Assembly: GCF_003386235.1 (NCBI RefSeq)
Contig: NZ_QRDZ01000042.1
Location: 1 to 64,000 of the forward strand
Source: Cohnella phaseoli
GTDB taxonomy: Bacteria > Bacillota > Bacilli > Paenibacillales > Paenibacillaceae
DNA: 64,000 nt
Reading direction: 5' to 3'
The position numbers were made by a program, and so were the translations under genes. The notes under the pieces were generated by a model. That model ran no database searches, was not told the DNA's origin, and worked only from the letters and a program-made list of their open reading frames with translations. Every line of letters starts with the position of its first letter. The stretch's first letter is position 1. Shown here one piece after another: positions 9,107 through 23,390 of this stretch.

Positions 9107-9178
9107 AAATCCTTTATTATCTTAGTCATTTCAGAAGCAAAAGTCAAGCGATTTTTCGCTGTTCATCTTATTTTCCCG

Positions 9179-10324
9179 TCAGACGACATGAAATACCTTG
9201 TTCGAACGCGGCTCCAGACGCTCCGGAGTCTCCTTCGCCTCCGGCTGTTCGTTGCCGAATCCGCTGATCATCAGATGCAGCTGGCGCTTCAAATCGACTT
9301 CGTACGGCTTGCTCAGCAGCTCCCCTTCGGACGAGCGGATGACGCGGACGATCGGCCGCTGCTTGCTGTCTTCATGAAGCGCGGAGACGACGCCCAACTC
9401 GCCGGTGCTAAGACGCACCGTCGTTCCTCTCGGGAAAAGCGCCATATTGTCGCGCAATCTGCGCACCTTATCCATGTCGTACAGCGATCCGGCGCCTCCG
9501 TACAGCACTTCCAGAGCCTCGTGCGGCAGCATCGGAGCGCCGTTGCCCCGCCCGTTCACCATCGTATCGAACATGTCGAAAATGCTGATCCACTGATGAT
9601 GAGGATGAATCTTCTTGCCCTCCAGCCCGAACGGATACCCGCTCCCGTCCAGCCTTTCATGATGGAACAACGCGCAGTGAGCGGCCATAAGCGGAAAACC
9701 GCTGTCCCGAAGCAGCTTGTAGCCCAGCTCGGCATGCTTCATATAGGCTTGGTCGTTCAGAGTCACGCGTGCCTTCAACCCGCTAGGAAGCAGCAGCCTG
9801 CCAACGTCGTGCAGCATCGCTCCGATCGCCAGCGCATGCAGATCCTCTGTCGCCAACCCCTCCTCCAAACCAAGCCGAGTCGCACAGACGCCCACGTTCA
9901 TCGCATGCTCAAGAAAATGCTGCTTATCCCCGTCCGTCAGCGTCGTCGTCAAATGAACCGGCAGGCTGGGAGCGTTGCGGCGCGACTTCAAGTCGTCCAC
10001 CAGTATTTTCGTCGCGTCGCACACGAAACGAACTACGTTCGGAGACAGCGTCTCCTTGTCTCCGCCGAGCAGTTCGTCCATGACATGGGTCAGCGCTCCG
10101 TGCAGAACAATCGTCGTTTCGTCGCGAATCGCCTGATCGGGAGCAATATCCTCCGTGCCCTCCTCCTCGATATGAAGATACGGCATTCCCAGCTGCTGTA
10201 ATCTTCTGATGGCGTGCTCGGTCAGCACGAAACCTCTGCCGGCCAGCACATGACCCTGCTCCGTATAGATAGATCTGCCAAGCTTCATCCCTGGACGGCA
10301 TTGGCTTGTATGAATAATGATCAT
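9179..10324 (-). CDS. HD-GYP domain protein, likely cyclic-di-GMP phosphodiesterase
   Basis: Soluble protein of 381 residues. The HD-GYP hallmarks are visible in order: an upstream His (DKQHFLEHAMNVG), the HD pair at 172-173 in LHDVGR, HHE, and DGSGYP. This predicts hydrolysis of cyclic-di-GMP. The N-terminal about 50 residues (MKLGRSIYTEQGHVLAGRGFVLTE region) resemble the small domain often found before HD-GYP. After the catalytic domain there is a short beta-rich tail with GTTVRLSTGELGVVSAL, as in similar Firmicute proteins. GGGAG lies 9 bases before the ATG. It stands alone between a tRNA and a divergent regulator gene. Substrate is inferred from the motifs only. Confidence 0.88.
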   Translation of the reverse strand: MIIIHTSQCRPGMKLGRSIYTEQGHVLAGRGFVLTEHAIRRLQQLGMPYLHIEEEGTEDIAPDQAIRDETTIVLHGALTHVMDELLGGDKETLSPNVVRFVCDATKILVDDLKSRRNAPSLPVHLTTTLTDGDKQHFLEHAMNVGVCATRLGLEEGLATEDLHALAIGAMLHDVGRLLLPSGLKARVTLNDQAYMKHAELGYKLLRDSGFPLMAAHCALFHHERLDGSGYPFGLEGKKIHPHHQWISIFDMFDTMVNGRGNGAPMLPHEALEVLYGGAGSLYDMDKVRRLRDNMALFPRGTTVRLSTGELGVVSALHEDSKQRPIVRVIRSSEGELLSKPYEVDLKRQLHLMISGFGNEQPEAKETPERLEPRSNKVFHVV

Positions 10325-10492
10325 TGTTTTCCGCTCCCTTAGTCGATATGCGGGGCGTCGCCTGTCCCCGTTCCCATGGCTTAATCGTAGCGGAACCGCT
10401 CGTCATATGACCAGTGACCCCTGTCACCGATTCCGTCATGCACGCCGGCCACAAATCCGATAGTTGCGTCTGTTCAAATCCGCCCGATCCAC

Positions 10493-10498
10493 TATAAT
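10493..10498 (+). promoter_or_regulatory. Putative -10 element of the NarL-type regulator operon
   Basis: A perfect TATAAT lies 25 bases before the ATG at 10524. The -35 region at 17-18 bases upstream (CTGTTC) is poor, which would suit an activated promoter. Confidence 0.45.
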
Positions 10499-10523
10499 GG
10501 AAAAGAAAGGGGAGATCGCACGC

Positions 10524-11189
10524 ATGCTTAAAATATTGATTGCCGACGATCAAGCGTTAATGAGAGACGGACTGCAGACGATTCTTCAACTGGAGCACGA
10601 TATCGAGGTTATCGCTACCGCCGAGAACGGAGAAGAAGCCTGCCGACTTGTCGCGATTCATGACCCGGACCTGGTCCTGATGGATATCCGCATGCCGGTC
10701 ATGAACGGGATCGAGGCGGTCAAGAAGCTGCGCGACGAATCTCCGCATACCAAAGTGCTCGTCCTTACAACATTTGACGAAGACGAATATATTATCGAGG
10801 CTCTGGCCAGCGGAGCGGTCGGTTTTCTGCTGAAGGACATTCCGACCGAGAAGCTGCTGCAAGCGATTCGGGACGCCTCGCAGGGAGAGCTCATGCTTCC
10901 CTCGTCCATCGCCGTTAAGCTGGCGGCCAAGCTTGCATCGCCCTCTCCCGCAGCCGGCAAGTTCCCATCCTCCCGTTCTCGCGAACGGACGATGGACTTG
11001 AAGTTCACTAACCGGGAGATGAGCATTATCGCCTTGATGGTGGAGGGCCGCACGAACAAGGAGATCGCCCAGTTGCTCTTCATGAGCGAAGGCACGGTCA
11101 AAAATTACATCAGCTCCATTTACGATAAAATCGGTACGAACGACAGAACGCAAGCCGTCATCTGGTTAAAAGATATGACGATCATATGA
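10524..11189 (+). CDS. NarL/LuxR-type response regulator
   Basis: Response regulator of 221 residues. The receiver domain has acidic residues DD at 8-9, phospho-acceptor Asp54 in VLMDIRMP, and the conserved Lys in FLLKDIP. The C-terminal LuxR-type helix-turn-helix reads FTNREMSIIALMVEGRTNKEIAQLLFMSEGTVKNYISSIYDKI. The frame opens earlier, at 10464, but GGGGAG 9 bases before the ATG at 10524 and the canonical MLKILIADDQ start fix this position. It lies 81 bases upstream of two tandem histidine kinase genes of the matching (HisKA_3) class, which are its likely partners. Confidence 0.94.
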   Translation: MLKILIADDQALMRDGLQTILQLEHDIEVIATAENGEEACRLVAIHDPDLVLMDIRMPVMNGIEAVKKLRDESPHTKVLVLTTFDEDEYIIEALASGAVGFLLKDIPTEKLLQAIRDASQGELMLPSSIAVKLAAKLASPSPAAGKFPSSRSRERTMDLKFTNREMSIIALMVEGRTNKEIAQLLFMSEGTVKNYISSIYDKIGTNDRTQAVIWLKDMTII

Positions 11190-11270
11190 CTCCCGTCACT
11201 AGGCCACTTCTCGCCGCCCGGGTAGAATGATAACAGCGCCGCAAGCAAGGCGCCGGGTGGAGGAATGAAG

Positions 11271-13235
11271 TTGGTCGGGAGCGGCGTGCGCAGTCATCTG
11301 CCGTTGTTGCGTTTTCTTGCGGTACTGATCTGCCTTCATGTCCTTCTGGCATGGGGCTTGGTCGCGATGAGCCGCGATTTCAATTCCGCCGGGTTGCCCC
11401 CGGACAGTTGGAGCTGGACTCCGGCCGATTCGGCGCAAGCTTCAGAGCCTCCCGCGGACGGCTGGCTTCCCTATTCAGACAAGCCCAGTCACCCGTCGAA
11501 CTCCTCCTTATATTGGATGCGCATCCCCCTGGAGCCTAGCGATTCTCGCGATCCCCGATTGTTTATTCTGAACGCCATCGCGCTTTCCGTATACGATGGA
11601 GGCAAGCTCTTATACGCCTATGATCCAATAGATTACAATCATAGATTAAATCTTCTGTATCATTGGAATCTCGTCCCGCTCTCGACGCCGGTGCCATCCG
11701 AGATTTATATGCTGCTCGACGACCGGGAGCCCCATCGGCCTCAGCTGTTTGTCCGCCAGACTTCTTATGGCGAATTCGTCTCCTCTCTGATTCGGAAAGA
11801 AACCTATGCATTCGTTTTGTCCGCGCTTTTACTGTTCAGCGCCTGTCTAGCCCTAGGGCTTTATTTCAATCGTCGGGAGAAGCTCCATCTCTATTTCGTG
11901 TTGATGGCGCTATGCGGCAGCTACGCGGCGATCGCCCGTACTTTTCTGCTTCAGCTGTTCTGGGACCAGCCGTGGATGAGCTACTTGGAGCTCGCCGTTT
12001 TCCCTCTAGGCGTGTACGGGTTTCTCGGCGTTATCATCGAAGTATTCGACAAGAAGCTTACCGCAACGCTCCGCGGCATTAGCCGGATCATTCTGGCGCT
12101 CTCTCTTTTCTCGTTGGCAAGTGCCGTTCTTCTGGACGTCAAATGGTTCGGTTGGCTGCTCAGTTATCCGCTTGTGGCGATGTTTCTGATTACGGCGGCT
12201 TTCCTGTTCCATGCTCTGTGGAAGGCCTACAAGCATAGACAGGGACCGGAGTCGATCTGGATGCTGGCGGGCTTCTTTATCGTGACTTCGACCGCGCTTT
12301 TATATGTGGTCCGCACTTATTTGACGGTATTTTTCGCGAAGATGCGTTACACCTTCCCTATCTTGAACGTGCTGCAGTACGATTTTCTCTCCGTCGCCTT
12401 GCTGCTGTTCTTGATCTGTCTCGTGCGAGTCATCCTGTATCGATTCGGGCAGATGAATGACCGGCTAAAACAGTTTAATCAAGCTTTGGAGTCAAACGTC
12501 GAAACCCGTACATCGGAGCTCCGGAAAAGAGAAGAGCAGCTTCGCGAAGCGAACGTCCAACTAGCCGGCACAATGAGAGACACGGCCGAATCGATCGCCT
12601 CCTCTATCGTTTTGGAGGAGCGGCATCGACTGACCGGGGCTATCCACGACACGCTCGGCCATTCCCTGACGGCGACGTTGGTGCAATTGGAAGCGGCCAA
12701 GCGGCTCCTCCCCCGCGATCCCGAACTGGCTCTCTCTAAGCTGGGAGCCTCGCAGCAGCTAGTCAGAAGGGGCTTCGAGGAAATCCGCAATTCCGTGCGG
12801 TTGCTCCGGGACGACTCCAGCCGTTACGATCTGGCCGAAGCGATACACCGGCTGATCGGGGAGACGGCCAGAACGACAGGCGCCGTCATCGACTACCGGC
12901 TATCCCCGCTGCCGGACAGTCTCTCGACCCTGCAGAAGAGAGTGATCTACCAGGCGTTGCAGGAAGGCTTGACCAACGGCTTAAGACACGGAGACAGCCG
13001 CAGGTTCGACTTTGAACTGACTTCTCTTGCCGGCCGTCTGGAGTTCCGGTTGACCAGCGACGGAAGAACCTACTCCCCTTCCGAATTCGGATTCGGCCTT
13101 AAAGCCATGTCTGAAAGAATCGCCGATCTCGGCGGGAAAATGATCATTGCTCCGGGTAACCCGGGCTGCGTGCTGACGTTGTCGCTGCCCTGTTCGCCTA
13201 CGGAGGAGCTTGAGAAAGGAGCGCGGCAAGCATGA
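11271..13235 (+). CDS. Membrane histidine kinase A, HisKA_3/DesK-like class
   Basis: Sensor kinase of about 654 residues. After one N-terminal helix comes an extracellular beta-rich domain (to about residue 175), then about seven membrane helices, a coiled coil (NQALESNVETRTSELRKREEQL) and the kinase core. The H box is EERHRLTGAIHDTLGHSL with His459. The ATP-binding domain has an intact N box (QEGLTNGLRHG, Asn569) and a glycine-rich lid (FGFGLKAMSERIADLGG). The layout matches 7TMR-DISM receptors with a HisKA_3 core. GGAGG lies 7 bases before the TTG at 11271; the ATG at 11265 is too close to it. It overlaps the next kinase gene by 4 bases (ATGA). Confidence 0.9.
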   Translation: MVGSGVRSHLPLLRFLAVLICLHVLLAWGLVAMSRDFNSAGLPPDSWSWTPADSAQASEPPADGWLPYSDKPSHPSNSSLYWMRIPLEPSDSRDPRLFILNAIALSVYDGGKLLYAYDPIDYNHRLNLLYHWNLVPLSTPVPSEIYMLLDDREPHRPQLFVRQTSYGEFVSSLIRKETYAFVLSALLLFSACLALGLYFNRREKLHLYFVLMALCGSYAAIARTFLLQLFWDQPWMSYLELAVFPLGVYGFLGVIIEVFDKKLTATLRGISRIILALSLFSLASAVLLDVKWFGWLLSYPLVAMFLITAAFLFHALWKAYKHRQGPESIWMLAGFFIVTSTALLYVVRTYLTVFFAKMRYTFPILNVLQYDFLSVALLLFLICLVRVILYRFGQMNDRLKQFNQALESNVETRTSELRKREEQLREANVQLAGTMRDTAESIASSIVLEERHRLTGAIHDTLGHSLTATLVQLEAAKRLLPRDPELALSKLGASQQLVRRGFEEIRNSVRLLRDDSSRYDLAEAIHRLIGETARTTGAVIDYRLSPLPDSLSTLQKRVIYQALQEGLTNGLRHGDSRRFDFELTSLAGRLEFRLTSDGRTYSPSEFGFGLKAMSERIADLGGKMIIAPGNPGCVLTLSLPCSPTEELEKGARQA

Positions 13236-15190
13236 GCAATTTTACCGCCCGCTTCTCCCTCTATCGCGCATTATTGATTTTGGTCGTTCTGCTGATCGGC
13301 TTAGGATTGCTGCTGTCCGCGTTTCAGCGGCACAACGAGCTTATTTTCGCACTGCGAGGCAAGGACTGGCAGATGGCTCCCGCCTCCTCTTTCGACGAGG
13401 CGCAGCCGCCCCAATCCGGCTGGCAGCGCTATAGCACGCAAAAGTTAGAGACGGAGCAGAGCTATTGGCTGCGAATTCCGCTCCCGTCCGCCAAGCTGAC
13501 CGACCCTTATCTCCAGATTCGCAATTTCGCCAGCATGAAGGTGTATGAGCGCGGGAGCGTGCAGTACGAATACGTACATACCGCCTTTGACAAACGGATT
13601 AAGAACGGCTTCAGTTGGAAGCTTGTTCCGCTGTCCGCGCCTTTGCCCGACGAGCTCTATATGCTTGTCCGATATTCGAAGCATTTTCCGATCGACGGCC
13701 GCATTGAGCTCGGCAACAAAGCCGATCTGCTCGATGCGATGTTCCGTTATGATATCGATAACCTCATACTGGGCTTCCTGCTCCTGTTCTGCAGCCTGAT
13801 CGGATTGGGCTTATATGCGAGCCAGCGAGAATCGCTGTACCTTTACTTCGCGCTGCTGTCCTTTACCGGCGGCTACGGAGCGCTCGTCTGCAATCATTTG
13901 TTCATGGTGATATGGGATACTCCGTTTCCCGGTCATTTTCAGGACGCCTGCATGCCGCTTGGCGCTTACGCGCTTGTCGGCGCGATTTCGAAGCTGTACC
14001 CCAATCTTTATACGCGTACGCTTCGTCTCTCCCGAAGACTGCTGCTTGTCTATGCCGCATTGACGCTTGCCAGCGCGCTATTCAGCTTTACCGCCTACGT
14101 TCAAGCTATCGTCGCGTTCGCTCCGTTGTCTCTTGCGATCGTCGTGCTCGTCTATTGGACAATGAGAACCGCCTATCGCTTAAAACAGGACATCGAATCC
14201 GTATGGATGCTGGCCGGTTTTCTCTCCCTGATTACCATGGTCGCCATTCATATGTATCGCGCCGCTCTGCATACGTTTGTCCCGCAAAAGATCAAATTCC
14301 TGCTAAGTTGGGTGTTCGAGCTTCCCGTCGATCTGCTGTTCTGGGGACTGTTTGCGTTCGTCGTGTGCCTGATTCGCGTTATCGTCCATCGCTACACGGC
14401 CATGAATCGGCAGCTGACCGAATTCAACCGCACGCTGGAGCAAGCCGTCCAGACCCGAACGGCGCAGCTAAGAGAGCGTAAGGAACAATTGGAAGCGGCT
14501 CACGAAAATTTGGAGACATCGATGAGGGAAAATGCAGAAGCTTTGGCGGAGGCAATGAGATTGGAGGAAAGACATCGGATTACCGGCAGCATCCACGATA
14601 CGGTCGGCCACACGCTTAGCGCCACCATCGTGCAGCTTGAAGCGGCCAAACGTCTGATCGACCACGACCGCCCTCTGACCGAGGAGAAGCTCAGTTCGGC
14701 TCAAAGTCTTATCCGCACCGGATTGGAGGATATACGCCGCTTCGTCCGCATTCTGCGAGAGGACGGCTCCTACTACGATCTGGTTGGCTCTATCGGCGCT
14801 CTATTCCGCGATGCGGAGCATTCCCGCGGTTGCACCGTCGAATACGATCCAGGCACTCTCCCGACCGCCTTGGACACGTTGCAGAAACGCGTCGTATTCC
14901 AGACCCTCCAGCAAGGGATCGAACTCGGAGCGAAAATGAACCTGGGACGCCCTTGCGACTTCCGTCTCTCCGTACAGGCGGATGCGGAGGAGATCGGTCT
15001 GCGGTTTACCCTTCTGAACGCCTCCCTTCCTTCTGACGCCGACCTGGAATTCGGACTTCAAACGATTGCGGAACGTGCAGAGCGAATCGGCGGAAATTTG
15101 ATCGTCGAGGAGGACAAGTCAGGCTTCACGCTTAAGCTGATCTTGCCTCTCGTTTCACACGATTCCGGCGAGCTGCATAGACTGGGATGA
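13232..15190 (+). CDS. Membrane histidine kinase B, paralog with degenerate ATP-binding site
   Basis: Paralog of the upstream kinase along its full length (652 residues): N-terminal helix, extracellular domain, about seven helices, coiled coil, kinase core. The H box is well kept (EERHRITGSIHDTVGHTLSATIVQLEAAKRL, His455). The ATP-binding domain is not: where kinase A has QEGLTNGLRHG, this protein has QQGIELGAKMN, so the metal-binding Asn is Leu565, and the DG of the G1 box is missing (LLNASLPSDADLEFGLQTI). The frame is intact, so this is not a decaying gene. It may be a pseudokinase phosphorylated by kinase A in a heterodimer. Start ATG overlaps the upstream stop; AAAGGAG lies 10 bases before. 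Confidence 0.87.
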   Translation: MSNFTARFSLYRALLILVVLLIGLGLLLSAFQRHNELIFALRGKDWQMAPASSFDEAQPPQSGWQRYSTQKLETEQSYWLRIPLPSAKLTDPYLQIRNFASMKVYERGSVQYEYVHTAFDKRIKNGFSWKLVPLSAPLPDELYMLVRYSKHFPIDGRIELGNKADLLDAMFRYDIDNLILGFLLLFCSLIGLGLYASQRESLYLYFALLSFTGGYGALVCNHLFMVIWDTPFPGHFQDACMPLGAYALVGAISKLYPNLYTRTLRLSRRLLLVYAALTLASALFSFTAYVQAIVAFAPLSLAIVVLVYWTMRTAYRLKQDIESVWMLAGFLSLITMVAIHMYRAALHTFVPQKIKFLLSWVFELPVDLLFWGLFAFVVCLIRVIVHRYTAMNRQLTEFNRTLEQAVQTRTAQLRERKEQLEAAHENLETSMRENAEALAEAMRLEERHRITGSIHDTVGHTLSATIVQLEAAKRLIDHDRPLTEEKLSSAQSLIRTGLEDIRRFVRILREDGSYYDLVGSIGALFRDAEHSRGCTVEYDPGTLPTALDTLQKRVVFQTLQQGIELGAKMNLGRPCDFRLSVQADAEEIGLRFTLLNASLPSDADLEFGLQTIAERAERIGGNLIVEEDKSGFTLKLILPLVSHDSGELHRLG

Positions 15191-15221
15191 CAACAGCCCA
15201 TGCAGGCGAGGGGGAATGCAG

Positions 15222-15830
15222 ATGAACGGACAGACGTTAATGCTCCCGATCCGAACTCGAACTTTTACCGCGAAGAACGTCAAAGTCAACGTACCGTATG
15301 TGAGCGGCGGAACATCGCTCGCGGCGCAAGAGAAAATGAACGATGCGATCGGCGAAGCGACGCAGCGGCTGATGAAGGATCAAGGTTTTCCCAGCAGCGA
15401 CATCCAGCAGATGGACGGCACGTACGAGATCAAGACAAACGAGAGAGGCGTGCTCAGCCTTTCCCTCCTTAACTACGTGTTTACAGGCGGCGCGCACGGC
15501 AACACGCTGCAGCGGTCGCTTACTTTCGACGCCGACACCGGCCGCAGCTACAAGCTCGGAGAATTGTTCAAGCCGGGAGTCGACTACAAATCGCGCTTGA
15601 ACAAAATCATTGAAGCGCAGATCAAGTCGCGAGACCTCCCCTTGCTCGGTCCCTATCCGGGGATTAGCGACGACCAAGAGTTTTATATTGCCGACAAATC
15701 CTTAGTCATCTATTTTCCGCTGTACGACCTTGTTCCTTACGCCTGGGGCTTCCCCTACTTTCCGATCTCGGTGTTCGAAATTCAGGACATCATCGACGAG
15801 GATGGACCTCTGGGCACGATGATGTATTGA
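15222..15830 (+). CDS. DUF4163/DUF3298-like protein
   Basis: Protein of 202 residues resembling the DUF4163-DUF3298 pair found in the outer part of RsiV and in PdaC. Visible family traits are the N-terminal beta strand region, GGAHGNTLQRSLTFDADTGRSYKLGELFKPG (typical of the DUF4163/DUF3298 junction), and LVIYFPLYDLVPYAWGFPYFPISVFEI near the end. No signal peptide or membrane helix is seen. GGGGG lies 7 bases before the ATG at 15222; another ATG at 15216 is too near. It follows kinase B by 31 bases and may be part of the same operon. In RsiV the related domain binds lysozyme, but a similar role here would be speculation. Confidence 0.8.
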   Translation: MNGQTLMLPIRTRTFTAKNVKVNVPYVSGGTSLAAQEKMNDAIGEATQRLMKDQGFPSSDIQQMDGTYEIKTNERGVLSLSLLNYVFTGGAHGNTLQRSLTFDADTGRSYKLGELFKPGVDYKSRLNKIIEAQIKSRDLPLLGPYPGISDDQEFYIADKSLVIYFPLYDLVPYAWGFPYFPISVFEIQDIIDEDGPLGTMMY

Positions 15831-15842
15831 TAAGTCCAATAT

Positions 15843-15956
15843 GGAGTCTAGGGGCTGTCCCATATAAGCCAAGGAGGGGTATGCCCCTCCCTGCGATGCT
15901 ATACGCTCCTGAAACGGGAATGAGTAACCCCGTTACGAGGTCGTTTCAGGAGCGTA
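15843..15956. repeat. Two adjacent hairpins, possible remnant of an insertion element end
   Basis: AGGGGCTGTCCCATA near 15850 resembles insertion sequence termini. It is followed by a hairpin GGAGGGG/CCCCTCC (15872-15889) and by a perfect 15-bp inverted repeat, TACGCTCCTGAAACG at 15902-15916 against 15942-15956. There is no T run, so it is not a standard terminator. No matching second end was found. Confidence 0.4.
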
Positions 15957-16070
15957 AGAGGCAATCTCCAGGCTAATCACGCGCTAAAATACTTCCAGAT
16001 AATCCCCAGGAGTTGTCCTTTATTATCATTGAAGACGTTTTAGCGACATACAACCCTTGATTTTGGTTTC

Positions 16071-16220
16071 TTTGTACGATTTTCCCTACAAACGTTCGTC
16101 GTTTGAGCCTGGAGCGAGTGGATTTGTACGGTTTTTCCCACAAACGCCCGCCGTTTAAGCCTGATTCGAGCTGCGTTGTACGATTTTCCGCACAAACTTC
16201 CCCGCGTAAACTCTTGTGTG
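16071..16220. repeat. Array of three hairpin units with 52-bp period
   Basis: TTGTACGATTTTCC-like cores start at 16072, 16124 and 16176, exactly 52 bases apart. Each can form a stem TTTGT/ACAAA. On the minus strand the linkers (CAGGCTTAAACGGCG, CAGGCTCAAACGACG) are alike, and one resembles the linker of the array at 8641 (CAGGTTAAATCGGCG). The period is not a multiple of three and the stretch has no ribosome binding site, so it is judged non-coding. The rest of the gap to 16318 has one perfect inverted repeat TTCCAATCAATTGGAA at 16248-16263. Confidence 0.65.
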
Positions 16221-16247
16221 CCAATAGATCCGCCGCAAAAGTTCAAT

Positions 16248-16263
16248 TTCCAATCAATTGGAA
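16248..16263. promoter_or_regulatory. Inverted repeat TTCCAAT-CA-ATTGGAA
   Basis: A perfect 7+2+7 inverted repeat in the intergenic space downstream of the phosphodiester glycosidase gene. It looks like a protein-binding site, but no promoter or adjacent regulator is evident. Confidence 0.3.
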
Positions 16264-16318
16264 TTATTGTGGGTTATGATTAGGTCACCAGAAGGTACAT
16301 ACCCCTTTTTTGTCTATC

Positions 16319-17488
16319 CTACCATTTACCCGCATCAATGTCGGAAGGCTTGAGTCCCTCCCATATATTCGGCACATCTACCGTTTCCGGATGCTCGAAA
16401 ACGAGGAAGGCGGTCGGCAAATATCTTTCGCCCGACGAAGAGGACGGCTTATTGACGATCTCGCCGCCTTCTTGGACCAGTACCGTCGAGGAGCCGCCGT
16501 CCAGATTGGCTGCGATGACCGCGCCGTTCTCCAACAATATTTCCTGAGCGTCGTATAGCGTAGCGCCAATGCTGTAGCCCGGCTGCCGCCCATCGATCAG
16601 CAAGAACAGAATCGCCCCGTCCTCGCGCTGTCCCATAACAGTGCGAGGAGCGACTCCCCACCCTTGCGAACGATTGGGGATCAGCCCTTTGCCATTCACG
16701 ATAATTCGCGGCGAGAAGCTGACCGCTTCGGAAATGCCCAGCTCCATCAGCTCTTTAAGCGAGTATTTGCCGGCGAGCATCTTGCCGTCTTTGTCGATGC
16801 CGACAATCTGCACGCTTTTCGTACTGCCCAAGCCGTTGTAATACACCTTGCCTTGACTAATAACGAGCCCAATCGGCTTAAAGCCGTTGCCGCGCCAATT
16901 CGGATCGGCGAAGCCGCCCGCATTCACGCCTGCAATCGCGCCCGTCCGCTTCACCATGCTGGACACCCTCTCGCCCCGTCCGGTTTTGTTGGGCACGACC
17001 AGCCTGACTTTCTTCGGATCCCGCACCGTCAGCAGGTAACCGTGAAAGCCCTCCCCATCAACCTCTTTGACGGAGGTCAGCTCCTCCGGCGCTTGTTCCC
17101 CGGTCCCCGATCCTTCCTCTTCTTCGGGAATCGTATGCGTATCGCGCTCCTCCCCCATCTCTTCAAACTGCTTCACATACCCTGCCACCCGTTCCCTAAG
17201 CGCCTTTTCCCCGATAATATATTTCGCCCATTCCCTATGCTGTGTCGTGATCAGCGAATCGGCCAGCATATAACGATAGGTGTTGCCCCACGGGGTGAGA
17301 TAAAACCAGATCGCAAATAAAAGAATGGACAAGCATCCCGTAACGAAAACGAATTTATATAATCTCCACAGAAAAGATTTCTTTCTTCTGACCGTCTTTC
17401 CGCTTCGCTGCGGCGCGGCCGTCTTCGGCGTTCCGCCGCTTGCTGCGTGCGAAGACGTTCTGGTGGATCTTGGCGGCAATGACTGCAA
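16319..17488 (-). CDS. Phosphodiester glycosidase (NAGPA-domain) membrane protein
   Basis: About 389 residues. A basic Ser/Thr-rich N-terminus is followed by one membrane helix (FVFVTGCLSILLFAIWFYLTPW, about 43-65), so the rest lies outside the membrane. The C-terminal half is an NAGPA domain: GAIAGVNAGGFADPNWRGNG, SFSPRIIVNGKGLIPNRSQGWGVAPRTVMGQREDGAILFLLIDGRQPGYSIGATL, and the signature AANLDGGSSTVLV. Members cleave phosphodiester-linked sugars, such as those capping exopolysaccharide or wall polymers. The start is uncertain: AAAGGAG lies 10 bases before the TTG at 17488 and only 1 base before a GTG at 17497. The gene stands alone. Confidence 0.85.
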   Translation of the reverse strand: MQSLPPRSTRTSSHAASGGTPKTAAPQRSGKTVRRKKSFLWRLYKFVFVTGCLSILLFAIWFYLTPWGNTYRYMLADSLITTQHREWAKYIIGEKALRERVAGYVKQFEEMGEERDTHTIPEEEEGSGTGEQAPEELTSVKEVDGEGFHGYLLTVRDPKKVRLVVPNKTGRGERVSSMVKRTGAIAGVNAGGFADPNWRGNGFKPIGLVISQGKVYYNGLGSTKSVQIVGIDKDGKMLAGKYSLKELMELGISEAVSFSPRIIVNGKGLIPNRSQGWGVAPRTVMGQREDGAILFLLIDGRQPGYSIGATLYDAQEILLENGAVIAANLDGGSSTVLVQEGGEIVNKPSSSSGERYLPTAFLVFEHPETVDVPNIWEGLKPSDIDAGKW

Positions 17489-17565
17489 GGTCCGCACGCT
17501 CCTTTGCTCTACGAATATCGTACCTCCTATATACGAGAGTAAGCGCTAGGTTGTTGCTGTCGAAA

Positions 17566-17604
17566 GAAAAAACGCCAGAGAGCGGATAGCCCCTCTCTGA
17601 CGCC
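17566..17604 (-). terminator. Terminator of the large SLH glycosidase operon
   Basis: On the minus strand a stem with arms GGCGTCAGAGAG and CTCTCTGGCG encloses a loop of about 10 bases and is followed by six T. It starts 11 bases after the stop of the 1913-residue gene. Confidence 0.88.
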
Positions 17605-17615
17605 TGATGCCTTCT

Positions 17616-23357
<5,742 letters not shown>

Positions 23358-23390
23358 CGAAATTCTCCTTTCGACTCAAATCGGAGTCGA

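Noticed and set aside
9924-10553. 209-residue minus-strand frame across the HD-GYP start and the NarL-type regulator promoter
   Set aside because: Out of frame with the HD-GYP protein and without a recognisable domain.
15973-16246. Two minus-strand frames over the 52-bp array
   Set aside because: The period is not a multiple of three, so each unit reads in a different frame; no ribosome binding site.
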